Shown here in pieces: positions 56,814 to 64,000 of a stretch of 64,000 nt of DNA; within the stretch, counting starts at the first letter, position 1; each line of letters begins with the position of its first letter. This DNA comes from Acidobacteriota bacterium (lineage in GTDB: Bacteria; Actinomycetota; Acidimicrobiia; Acidimicrobiales; Microtrichaceae): the NCBI GenBank assembly GCA_003577145.1, contig QEUP01000013.1, positions 145,001-209,000 on the forward strand, given 5' to 3'. The translations under genes and the position numbers were made by a program. The notes beneath the pieces were generated by a model. The model did no database searches. It was given only the letters and a program-made list of their open reading frames with translations, and was not told the DNA's origin.

Positions 56814-59378
56814 TCAAGCCTGTTCGACCGCGGACCGCACCTGGTCCAGGGCTGGATCGAGCTGGTCGACGTCCTTGCCCCCGGCGACTGCCAGCCTTTC
56901 GTCGGATCCACCTCCTCCTCGGACCATGCGAGTCGCCTCGGAGATCAGCTCGGAGGCATGCAGGCCGCTCTCCTCGGTCACCGCTGAGACCAGCGCAACG
57001 CCTTTGCCGCCGGGCACAGCCCCCAGGACGACGCCCCGAACACCCGGGTTGTCGCGCAGGCTGACCGCGAGCTCCCGCAGCTCGGAACGGTCGGCGACGT
57101 CGACTCGCGCGACGATCACGCCGTTGACGGCTCTGCCGACGAGATCCTCGACTTGCGATGAGGTGATGTCCCGCCGCAGCTGCCGCAACTCCTCCCGCAC
57201 TTCCTTGAGCTCGGCAAGTCGCTTGTGGACGCCGTCGACAAGGTCGTCCTTGGAGACGCCGAGCAGATCCGCGGCTGCTCTCGACCGCGACTCTTCCTCT
57301 CGGAGCCGCTCGATCGGACCGAACCCCGAGACAGCCTCGAGGCGGCGGATGTTCGAGCCGATCGACCCTTCGGAGACGATCTTCACCGGCCCGATCTCGC
57401 CGAGTGCTCGGACGTGCGTCCCCCCGCAGAGCTCTGTGCTGTGTGGCCCGGCTTCGAGGACGCGGACGACCTCGCCGTACTTGTCGCCGAAGAAGGCGAT
57501 AGCGCCGATCTCCTCCGCGTGATCCCTGGTGGTCTCGAAGTGGAACACAGGGTGGTCGGCCAGTATCTCCCGGTTTGCCAGATCTTCGACCTCGGCCAAC
57601 TCCTCGCCGGAGAGCGAGGTGTAGTGGCTGAAGTCGAAACGGAGCCGGTCGGGGGCGACGAGCGAGCCCTGCTGCTTGACGTGGTCACCCAGCACCTGCC
57701 GGAGCGCCCAGTGCAGTATGTGGGTCCCGGTGTGGTTCCTGCGAATGGCGTCACGACGGGCACCGTCGATCGAGGCGACTGCCTCCTGTCCTTCGAAGAT
57801 CTCGCCCTCGACGACACGGATGTGGTGCTTGTGGACACCGGGCACCGCAAACGTCGTGTCGAGCACCTCCGCCACGCCCGATTCGGTTGAGATCGTCCCG
57901 GTGTCACCGACCTGACCTCCGGACTCGGCGTAGAACGGTGTGCGGTCGAGCACCACGGCATCGTGGGCGATCAGCAGCACGCGCCCCGTCGAGGTGTACT
58001 CCTCCCGTCCTGTGAACTCGGTCGGGCCGAAACGCTCCGCCAGGTCCGCATACACCGACTGGTCCTCGTCCCTGGCGCGCTCCTGGCGATCGGCGCGCGC
58101 CCGTTGCCGCTGGCGCTCCATCTCCGCCTCGAACCCCTCGACGTCGACATCGAGGCCGCGCTCGGCTGCGATCTCCTGGGTCACCTCGAGCGGGAATCCG
58201 TGGGTGTCGTGGAGCACGAAGGCAACCGTGCCGGGCAGCCGCTCGCCCCTGCCGACGGCTCTGAGCGCCTCGTCGAGTATCGCCGAACCGGTCCTCAGGG
58301 TCTCCCGGAAGCTTGCTTCTTCCCTGCCCACGACCTTCCTGACGAACTCGTGGTTCTTGGCCAGCTCCGGGTAGGCGTCGCTCATCACGGCAACCACCGC
58401 ATCGACCATCGCCGGTGTGAGGACCTCGTCGACCCCCAGCAGGTATGCGTGACGCACCGCGCGGCGGATCACGCGCCTGAGCACGTAGCCACGGTCCTCG
58501 TTGGACGGGAACACCCCGTCGCTCACGAGGAAGGTCATCGTCCGCGAGTGCTCGGCCAGGATCCGCAGCGAGATGTCCTTGGCGGCGTCCGCCCCGTAGG
58601 GGACGTCGGTGAGGTCGGAGGCCGTGGCGATCAGCGGCTGGAACTCGTCGGTTTCGAAGACCGAATCGACGCCCTGCAGCACGCTCAACAACCGCTCCAG
58701 GCCTGCTCCTGTGTCGATGCTCGGCTGCGGCAGTGGGACCATGTCGCCGTCGGGCTTCTGCTCGGACTGCATGAAGACGAGGTTCCAGATCTCGACGTAG
58801 CGCTCCTCACCGCCCTGAGCCGGGCCCCCGCCTTCGCCGTAGCCGGGACCCTTGTCCCAGAAGATCTCCGAGCAGGGGCCGCAGGGGCCGGTATCGCCCA
58901 TGCGCCAGAAGTTGTCCTCGTCGAGTCGCTGGATGCGCTCGGCAGCCACACCCACCGAGTCCCGCCATATCGCTTCGGCATCGTCGTCGCTCACGTGCAC
59001 GGTTACCCAGAGGCGGTTTGGATCGAGGCCGAGCACATCGGTGCAGAGCTCCCAAGCCCACGGGATCGCCTCGGCCTTGAAGTAGTCGCCGAAGCTGAAG
59101 TTGCCGAGCATCTCGAAGAAGCTGAGGTGGCGGGAGGTGCGACCGACCTCGTCGAGATCGTTCTGCTTGCCACCCGCTCGGACGACCTTCTGGACGCTCG
59201 TCGCACGCCTGTAGGGCGGGGTCTCCTCACCCAGGAAGTACGGCTTGAAGGGGACCATCCCCGCCACCGTGAACATGACCGTGGGGTCGTGAGGAATGAG
59301 GCTCGCCGAAGGGACCACGATGTGGCCCCGCTCGGCGAAGAAGCCCGTGAAGGCGCGGCGCAGCTCGTTTGCTTCCAT
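56814..59378 (-). CDS. alaS: Alanyl-tRNA synthetase
   Basis: Charges tRNA-Ala and clears mischarged Ser or Gly. The 854 residues have the class II core (HIVVPSASLIPHDPTVMFT, then FFEMLGNFSFGDYFK), the editing domain with HTGTHILHWAL and ELCGGTHV (zinc Cys and His), and a C-terminal Ala-type domain (GGGGSDERLAVAGGKD). The ATG has no strong Shine-Dalgarno site. Two palindromes lie just upstream. Confidence 0.97.
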   Translation of the reverse strand: MEANELRRAFTGFFAERGHIVVPSASLIPHDPTVMFTVAGMVPFKPYFLGEETPPYRRATSVQKVVRAGGKQNDLDEVGRTSRHLSFFEMLGNFSFGDYFKAEAIPWAWELCTDVLGLDPNRLWVTVHVSDDDAEAIWRDSVGVAAERIQRLDEDNFWRMGDTGPCGPCSEIFWDKGPGYGEGGGPAQGGEERYVEIWNLVFMQSEQKPDGDMVPLPQPSIDTGAGLERLLSVLQGVDSVFETDEFQPLIATASDLTDVPYGADAAKDISLRILAEHSRTMTFLVSDGVFPSNEDRGYVLRRVIRRAVRHAYLLGVDEVLTPAMVDAVVAVMSDAYPELAKNHEFVRKVVGREEASFRETLRTGSAILDEALRAVGRGERLPGTVAFVLHDTHGFPLEVTQEIAAERGLDVDVEGFEAEMERQRQRARADRQERARDEDQSVYADLAERFGPTEFTGREEYTSTGRVLLIAHDAVVLDRTPFYAESGGQVGDTGTISTESGVAEVLDTTFAVPGVHKHHIRVVEGEIFEGQEAVASIDGARRDAIRRNHTGTHILHWALRQVLGDHVKQQGSLVAPDRLRFDFSHYTSLSGEELAEVEDLANREILADHPVFHFETTRDHAEEIGAIAFFGDKYGEVVRVLEAGPHSTELCGGTHVRALGEIGPVKIVSEGSIGSNIRRLEAVSGFGPIERLREEESRSRAAADLLGVSKDDLVDGVHKRLAELKEVREELRQLRRDITSSQVEDLVGRAVNGVIVARVDVADRSELRELAVSLRDNPGVRGVVLGAVPGGKGVALVSAVTEESGLHASELISEATRMVRGGGGSDERLAVAGGKDVDQLDPALDQVRSAVEQA

Positions 59379-59400
59379 TAGCCGTCTCAGCCTACCGGTC

Positions 59401-59431
59401 GCCTCACCTGAGGCTGCCGCATGATCATGCG
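59401..59431. repeat. Two adjacent palindromes upstream of alaS
   Basis: GCCTCACCTGAGGC (59401-59414, 6-bp arms) is followed after 3 bases by the perfect 14-bp palindrome CGCATGATCATGCG (59418-59431). They stand 23-53 bases before the alaS ATG and just after the stop of the DUF6167-like gene. They could be an operator, an RNA structure, or chance; no U-tract follows. Confidence 0.5.
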
Positions 59432-59438
59432 TGTGGAC

Positions 59439-59792
59439 CTAACCCAGCTCTGACGGGCGCGGCCGGGCTCGCCCGAACCTGCCTCGACCGGAGAGCGACA
59501 CCACCTCGGCGCCGGCCAGACCCGGGTCGACCGCTGAGTTGGCTGCCGGCGCCTCGGCGAGGGGGCGGGAGAGCCGGCGCAACTCAGCCTCGCGCTCACG
59601 CATCGCCGCGCGACCCTCCGAGACGGCCTCCTTCACCGTCTCTGCCAGGTTGCTTGCCGCGTCGGCCGCGGTGGTCGGTAGCCGGTCGGGCAGGAGCCGC
59701 TCGACTCGGCGCCGTATCCGGCGCTGCAGCCAAAACGAGCCGGTCAGGCCGACCATGATCCCGATCATCAACCAGAACAGGCGCTTGAACAC
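59439..59792 (-). CDS. Small membrane protein (DUF6167-like)
   Basis: A 117-residue protein with one N-terminal membrane helix (FWLMIGIMVGLTGSFWL), a basic RRRIRRRVER-type patch (read as QRRIRRRVERLLP), a helical middle (LAETVKEAVSEGRAAMRERE) and a basic tail. A gene like this next to a DUF948 gene upstream of alaS is common in actinobacteria. Function unknown. It starts with GTG 4 bases after the preceding gene. Confidence 0.8.
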   Translation of the reverse strand: MFKRLFWLMIGIMVGLTGSFWLQRRIRRRVERLLPDRLPTTAADAASNLAETVKEAVSEGRAAMREREAELRRLSRPLAEAPAANSAVDPGLAGAEVVSLSGRGRFGRARPRPSELG

Positions 59793-59796
59793 CGGA

Positions 59797-60153
59797 TCAA
59801 CTCGATCTTCGCAGCCGTCGTGCTGCTCGCTGCGTGCCCGCCGCCAGGGCCATGGTCTTGATCACCGGATTCGACAGAGCACGATAGGTCAGCTGGGACG
59901 CGGCATCGACGGTGTGGCCGATGGACTCGGCGGTCGTGATCAGATCGTCGACTCTGTGCACCTCGTCACGGGCCGAACTGCTGATCGCTGCGAGCTCCGC
60001 CAGATGAGCTCGTGCCTGCAACCGGAACTCGGCGGTGGCGTGCCGCAACTCCCGAGCCGCGCGCAACAGCGACCAGCAAAGGACCGCCAGCACCGCGGCC
60101 AGTACCAGGGTCGCAGTCCCCACCAGGACGCCTGCAAGCTCGCCTGCTGTCAT
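59797..60153 (-). CDS. DUF948 membrane protein
   Basis: A 118-residue protein: one membrane helix (AGVLVGTATLVLAAVLAVLCW) followed by a long coiled-coil-like helix (LRAARELRHATAEFRLQARA and onwards), as in DUF948 proteins. ATG 60153 has AAGGAG 5 bases upstream and overlaps the rarA stop as ATGA. Function unknown; the neighbour alaS may only reflect operon history. Confidence 0.85.
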   Translation of the reverse strand: MTAGELAGVLVGTATLVLAAVLAVLCWSLLRAARELRHATAEFRLQARAHLAELAAISSSARDEVHRVDDLITTAESIGHTVDAASQLTYRALSNPVIKTMALAAGTQRAARRLRRSS

Positions 60154-61541
60154 CGCCACTCCTTGTCCGGTCGTCCGGCCCGAGGGCCTTCCACCGGCTC
60201 GTCGTCCCGACGGCCCTCACTGGCGCTCTCGGCGGACTCGACGCGCTCCGGGCCGGCCTCCGAGCCCGCATCGAGGCCCATCAGCGCCTCGAACCCGTGC
60301 GGCGATGGATAGTAGTACCGCCGCCCGGCCAGCGAAGCGGGGCGGTACTCCTGGGTGCTGTCGCCCGCCGGATCGTCGTGTGGATAGGTGTAACCCTCCC
60401 CGTGCCCCAGGGTTTTCGCGCCTGGGTAGCTGGTGTCGCGGAGATGCAGGGGCACCTCGTTGCCGTCGTGGTGGCGCACATCGCTCCGGGCCGCCTCGAG
60501 ACCGCGCAACACCGAGTTCGACTTGGGCGCAGTAGCCAGAAAGGTCACTGCGTGGGCGAGGTTGAGCTGCGCCTCAGGCAACCCCACGTACTCGACCGCC
60601 CGCGCCGCGCCGTCGGCTATCAGTAGGCCCATCGGATCCGCCATGCCGATGTCCTCGGAGGCGAGGATCACGAGCCGCCGGGCGATGAAACGCGGGTCTT
60701 CTCCCGCTTCTAGCATGCGCGCCAGCCAGTAGAGCCCGGCATCGACATCGCTCCCGCGAATGCTCTTGATGAAGGCCGAGGTCACGTCGTAGTGCTCGTC
60801 TCGCCCGTAGCGGAGGGCTTTGGTTCCCAGCGACTGCTCCACATCCGCCAACTGCACCACGGGCGGAACCGCGCGCCGTGCGGCCAACGACACCGCCACC
60901 TCCAGGCCCTGGAGCGCCTGGCGGCCGTCTCCGCCGGCTCGGGTCACGAGGTGATCCACCGCTTCAGGCTCGGCACGCGCACCTTCGGTGTGCAACCCGC
61001 GGTCCACGAGTGTCCGAATCGCTGCCTCACCGAGCGGCTCGAGGCGAAACAGCGTCGATCTCGACAGGAGCGGAGGGTTGACCTCGAAGTAGGGGTTCTC
61101 GGTTGTCGCGCCTATCAGCACCATCAGGCCCGACTCCACGTGCGGCAACAGAGCGTCCTGTTGCGCCTTGTTGAAGCGGTGGACTTCGTCGAGAAAGAGG
61201 ATGGTCCCCTGGTCGCGTTGCCCCAGCCGCTGCTCGGCCTCCGCCACCGCGGCTCGGACGTCCTTCACCGATGCCGACACCGCCGACATGGACACGAGCT
61301 CCTTCGAGGAGGCTGCGGCCACCAGCCCGGCAATCGTGGTCTTGCCAGTGCCCGGCGGGCCCCAGAGGATCACCGACGAGAGGCGGTCGGCGTCGACCAG
61401 CGCCTGCAGGGGTCTTCCGGGACCCAGCAGGTGATCTTGGCCCACCACGGCCGCCAGGCTCTTGGGCCGGAGCCGCTCCGCCAGCGGCGCGGCGCTCCGC
61501 AAGCGATCCTCGGCGGCCACAGCGAACAAATCGCTCCCCAC
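60150..61541 (-). CDS. rarA: Replication-associated recombination protein RarA (MgsA)
   Basis: AAA+ ATPase that acts at stalled or broken replication forks, related to clamp-loader subunits. The 463 residues have [19 protein letters not shown], Walker [10 protein letters not shown], Walker [17 protein letters not shown], and the C-terminal MgsA domain ([20 protein letters not shown]). The last 45 residues are an acidic, probably disordered tail. GTG 61541 is a best guess; the frame stays open far upstream over aspS without likeness. Confidence 0.95.
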   Translation of the reverse strand: MGSDLFAVAAEDRLRSAAPLAERLRPKSLAAVVGQDHLLGPGRPLQALVDADRLSSVILWGPPGTGKTTIAGLVAAASSKELVSMSAVSASVKDVRAAVAEAEQRLGQRDQGTILFLDEVHRFNKAQQDALLPHVESGLMVLIGATTENPYFEVNPPLLSRSTLFRLEPLGEAAIRTLVDRGLHTEGARAEPEAVDHLVTRAGGDGRQALQGLEVAVSLAARRAVPPVVQLADVEQSLGTKALRYGRDEHYDVTSAFIKSIRGSDVDAGLYWLARMLEAGEDPRFIARRLVILASEDIGMADPMGLLIADGAARAVEYVGLPEAQLNLAHAVTFLATAPKSNSVLRGLEAARSDVRHHDGNEVPLHLRDTSYPGAKTLGHGEGYTYPHDDPAGDSTQEYRPASLAGRRYYYPSPHGFEALMGLDAGSEAGPERVESAESASEGRRDDEPVEGPRAGRPDKEWR

Positions 61542-61584
61542 CGCAGATGAGGGTAGTGCACACTTGCCTCCTACCCTTGTCTTG

Positions 61585-62235
61585 GTGAGCATCCTGGCGA
61601 TCGGCTTCTGGTGTCTGGTCATCGCATCCGTGGTGGCTCTGACCGTCGTGAAGACCCGAGCTTCCCGCCAACGCAAGGAGATGTTGGCCGAGCTGACCAG
61701 CGCCGGCAGCGACTCGGACCCACGCCCGACCGATCTGGCATTCCTCGAGGCGGGCGCCCCGCCCCCCGACCCACCGGCGCACATCAACGACGGTGAGCCC
61801 GACGCGCCCGACACCGCCGGCGGGACCGACGTCGAGCAACCGGTCGACCGGGCCATCGAGACCGCGCCCAGCGCGGGATCCGATCCCAGCACCGACGAGG
61901 CACTGGACCGGCTTGCCCGCGTCTTCTCGGGAGTCTGCCTTCCTTGCGAACTCACCCCGTTGACGATGTCCAGCGCGCTCAGACCCGACCACGCCACCTT
62001 CGTCACCGTCGGCCACACGACCGATGAGATCCGCCAGAACCTCGAACAGCAGTTCCGCGAGTGCGGATTGGAGGAGATCTGGCACGATGACCTCCGAGCC
62101 ACACTTCGTCGCGAGGGGAGCGCGGCGCTCGTCACCATCCACCCGTTCCCCGGCCAGGCCCACGACGAGGATGAGCGGCCTCGCTTCCCGACAGCACCGG
62201 AGGAGTCGGTGGTGGTCGAATTCACCGCCCTGTGA
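61585..62235 (+). CDS. Membrane-anchored protein of unknown function
   Basis: A 216-residue protein on the plus strand between two minus-strand genes. An N-terminal membrane helix (SILAIGFWCLVIASVVALTVV) is followed by a basic stop, an acidic Pro-rich linker (about 45-105), and a C-terminal domain (TDEALDRLARVFSGVCLPCE, then ATFVTVGHTTDEIRQNLEQQF). I do not recognise it. GTG 61585 is chosen; TTG 61582 is also possible. Codon use fits coding DNA. Confidence 0.65.
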   Translation: MSILAIGFWCLVIASVVALTVVKTRASRQRKEMLAELTSAGSDSDPRPTDLAFLEAGAPPPDPPAHINDGEPDAPDTAGGTDVEQPVDRAIETAPSAGSDPSTDEALDRLARVFSGVCLPCELTPLTMSSALRPDHATFVTVGHTTDEIRQNLEQQFRECGLEEIWHDDLRATLRREGSAALVTIHPFPGQAHDEDERPRFPTAPEESVVVEFTAL

Positions 62236-62250
62236 GCTGTGCAGCAGCCG

Positions 62251-63978
62251 TCAACTCTTGTGGGGCAGCAGGCGTAGGCCCAGGTCCGTGAGATGGTCAG
62301 GTGCGATCTCCATCGGCGCCTCCGTGAGCGGATCGCCGCCGGTCTGGGTCTTCGGGAAGGCGATGACCTCTCGGATGTTCTCCTCGCCGACGAGGATCGC
62401 GACCAGACGATCGATGCCGAAGGCGAAGCCGGCGTGGGGAGGCGCGCCGTAGCCGAAAGCATCGAGGAGGAAGCCGAAACGCTGCTCGGCGTCTGGGCGT
62501 GCGATGCCCCACGCATCGAAGACCTTCTGCTGGATGTCGGGGCGATGCACCCGGACGCTACCCGAGCCGAGCTCCCAACCGTTCAGGACCAGGTCGTAGG
62601 CCTGAGCACGGATCTCCAACAGGCCCTTCCCTTCGGAGTCGAGCAGCGCCAGATCCTCCTCCTTGGGCATGGTGAAGGGGTGATGGGCCGGCACAGGTAG
62701 GCCCTCCTCGTCAAGGTCCTCGAAGAGAGGGAAGTCGACGACCCACAGGAAGTGCAGCCCCCCCTCGGCTACCGGTGGCCGGCCCAGCTCGAGTCGCAGG
62801 AGGCCGAGCACATGCCTCGCCGTGGCCCGACGGTCAGCGACGATGAGGAGCAGATCGCCGGCCTCGGCATCCATGGCACCGAGCAGGTTCTCCGTCTCCG
62901 CGTCGCTGAGGAACTTCGTGATCGGCGAGTTGAGCGACAGATCCTCCTCCACCTTCAGCCAGACGAGTCCCTTCGCCCCCCAGAGCTTGACCTTCTCGGT
63001 CAGCGCGTCAAGCTGCTTGCGGGTGTGATCGGCGCCTCCGGGCACTCGGATCCCTTTGACGCAATCGGCCTGGAAGACCTTGAACTCCGTGTGGGCGAAC
63101 AACCCGGTCAACTCGATCAGCTCGAGGCCGAACCTGATGTCGGGCTTGTCCGTCCCGTACCGTTCCATGGCGTCGTGCCACGTGATCGAGGGGAACTCAG
63201 CCGGCCTCTGTCCGGTGACTGCCTCGGTGGCCGAGGCGACAGCGTTGGTGATGAACTCCCGCACATCGACCTGTGAGACGAAGCTGGCCTCGGCATCGAG
63301 CTGCGTGAACTCGAACTGACGGTCCGCGCGCAGATCCTCGTCACGCAGGCAGCGTGCGATCTGGTAGTACCTGTCGACACCACCCACCATGCAGAGCTGC
63401 TTGAAGAGCTGGGGGCTCTGGGGCAGCGCGTAGAAGCTCCCGGGTTTGAGTCGCGACGGTACGACGAAGTCCCTGGCTCCCTCCGGTGTGTTCGCGATCA
63501 ACATCGGCGTCTCGATCTCCACGAAGCCTTGCTGCTCCATCGACCTGCGGATGGCGCTGTTCACCTTGGCGCGCACGCGCAGGTTCCGCTGCATGCGCTC
63601 GCGGCGCAGGTCGACATACCGGTACTTGAGGCGGATGTTCTCGTCCGTCTCGAGGCGTTCGTCGAGGGGGAACGGCGGCGGCTCGGCTCGCGACAGCGTC
63701 TCGACCTCGCAGTCGCAGACCTCGACGTCTCCGGTCGGGAGGTTCGGGTTCCTCGTTCCCTCGGGACGCATGCGCACCTTCCCGGTGACCCGCAAGACGT
63801 ACTCGCTGCGGATGTCATGGGCGTGGTCGACGACGACCTGCACGATTCCCGTGTGGTCGCGCAGGTCGATGAACGCCAGGTGCTCACCGTGCTCGCGACG
63901 CCGGCTGACCCACCCGCAGAGTGAGACTGTCCGGCCGCTGTCCTCGCCTCTCAGCTCGCCGCAGTAGTCGGTCCGCAT
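62251..63978 (-). CDS. aspS: Aspartyl-tRNA synthetase, predicted non-discriminating type
   Basis: Charges tRNA-Asp and probably also tRNA-Asn. The 575 residues have the OB anticodon domain with LCGWVSRRREHG, the class II core (FVEIETPMLIANTPEGARDF, QSPQLFKQLCM, the bacterial GAD insert) and motif 3 GFAFGIDRLVAIL. His in RRREHG and Gly in RPEGTRNPNL follow the pattern of non-discriminating AspRS, where E. coli-type enzymes have Leu and Lys. If so, Asn-tRNA is made through GatCAB, which is not in the window. It is the rightmost gene. Confidence 0.97.
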   Translation of the reverse strand: MRTDYCGELRGEDSGRTVSLCGWVSRRREHGEHLAFIDLRDHTGIVQVVVDHAHDIRSEYVLRVTGKVRMRPEGTRNPNLPTGDVEVCDCEVETLSRAEPPPFPLDERLETDENIRLKYRYVDLRRERMQRNLRVRAKVNSAIRRSMEQQGFVEIETPMLIANTPEGARDFVVPSRLKPGSFYALPQSPQLFKQLCMVGGVDRYYQIARCLRDEDLRADRQFEFTQLDAEASFVSQVDVREFITNAVASATEAVTGQRPAEFPSITWHDAMERYGTDKPDIRFGLELIELTGLFAHTEFKVFQADCVKGIRVPGGADHTRKQLDALTEKVKLWGAKGLVWLKVEEDLSLNSPITKFLSDAETENLLGAMDAEAGDLLLIVADRRATARHVLGLLRLELGRPPVAEGGLHFLWVVDFPLFEDLDEEGLPVPAHHPFTMPKEEDLALLDSEGKGLLEIRAQAYDLVLNGWELGSGSVRVHRPDIQQKVFDAWGIARPDAEQRFGFLLDAFGYGAPPHAGFAFGIDRLVAILVGEENIREVIAFPKTQTGGDPLTEAPMEIAPDHLTDLGLRLLPHKS

Positions 63979-64000
63979 CGACGTAGTCCCGTGTGACTTC

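Noticed and set aside
57963-59381. Long plus-strand open frame antisense to alaS (472 codons)
   Set aside because: It mirrors the alaS codon pattern of high-GC DNA, has no family likeness and no ribosome site.
61542-62516. Upstream extension of the rarA frame
   Set aside because: The extra 325 residues overlap aspS and an opposite gene, are low in complexity, and do not resemble RarA.

Overview
The window is about 64 kb of high-GC DNA almost filled with housekeeping genes, most of them on the minus strand. The content and order point to Actinomycetota. There is an actinobacterial integration host factor gene (mihF) beside guanylate kinase, a PriA protein without a Walker A motif, an actinobacterial-type CoaBC, an argCJB-FRGH cluster, a long aroKB-aroQ-pepQ-efp-nusB-pyrRBC-carAB-pyrDF run, and a rarA-DUF948-alaS-ruvX-mltG-aroE run. 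A deep branch such as Acidimicrobiia is a guess; the sequence alone does not settle it. No plasmid, phage, insertion sequence, CRISPR array, tRNA or rRNA gene was found.

Layout. 1-4530: tyrS (its 3' end is outside the window), divergent from a class A penicillin-binding protein that looks like a lipoprotein and ends in a PASTA domain, then a small membrane protein. 4749-12695: mpg and the arginine operon argC-J-B-(27-codon ORF)-F-R-G-H, read leftwards from a promoter that sits inside a perfect ARG-box palindrome; argD is missing from its usual place. 12851-14731: a PEP-utiliser-like protein without an ATP-grasp domain, and a DUF4031 gene. 14735-21711: infC-rpmI-rplT-rRNA methyltransferase-histidine kinase-pheS-pheT; infC has no ordinary start codon. 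21909-27241: a DUF1844-like gene, a divergent cold-shock protein, hisG, and ribD-E-BA-H under an FMN riboswitch.

27619-34254: a small membrane protein, def-fmt-rsmB-mogA, two SAM-dependent methyltransferases on the plus strand, and priA with a 32-bp direct repeat over its 3' end. 34311-47199: metK, coaBC, rpoZ, gmk, mihF and the pyrimidine operon pyrR-B-C-carA-carB-pyrD-pyrF. Its leader carries a PyrR-binding-loop match and an intrinsic-terminator-like hairpin that lies inside the first pyrR codons. 47264-56809: nusB, efp, pepQ, aroQ, aroB, aroK, two poorly characterised genes (one with a PATAN/DUF4388 domain), aroE, mltG and ruvX. 56814-63978: alaS, two small membrane proteins, rarA, a membrane-anchored protein and aspS of the predicted non-discriminating type.

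Together the window covers arginine, pyrimidine, riboflavin and part of shikimate synthesis, translation start-up and charging, and cell-wall glycan polymerisation and cutting. The less ordinary signals are regulatory: ArgR over a leaderless argC promoter, FMN control by hiding a Shine-Dalgarno site, PyrR control at the pyrR start, a non-canonical infC start, and a strong habit of joining genes through GTGA stop-start overlaps. No clear new defence or mobile system was seen.
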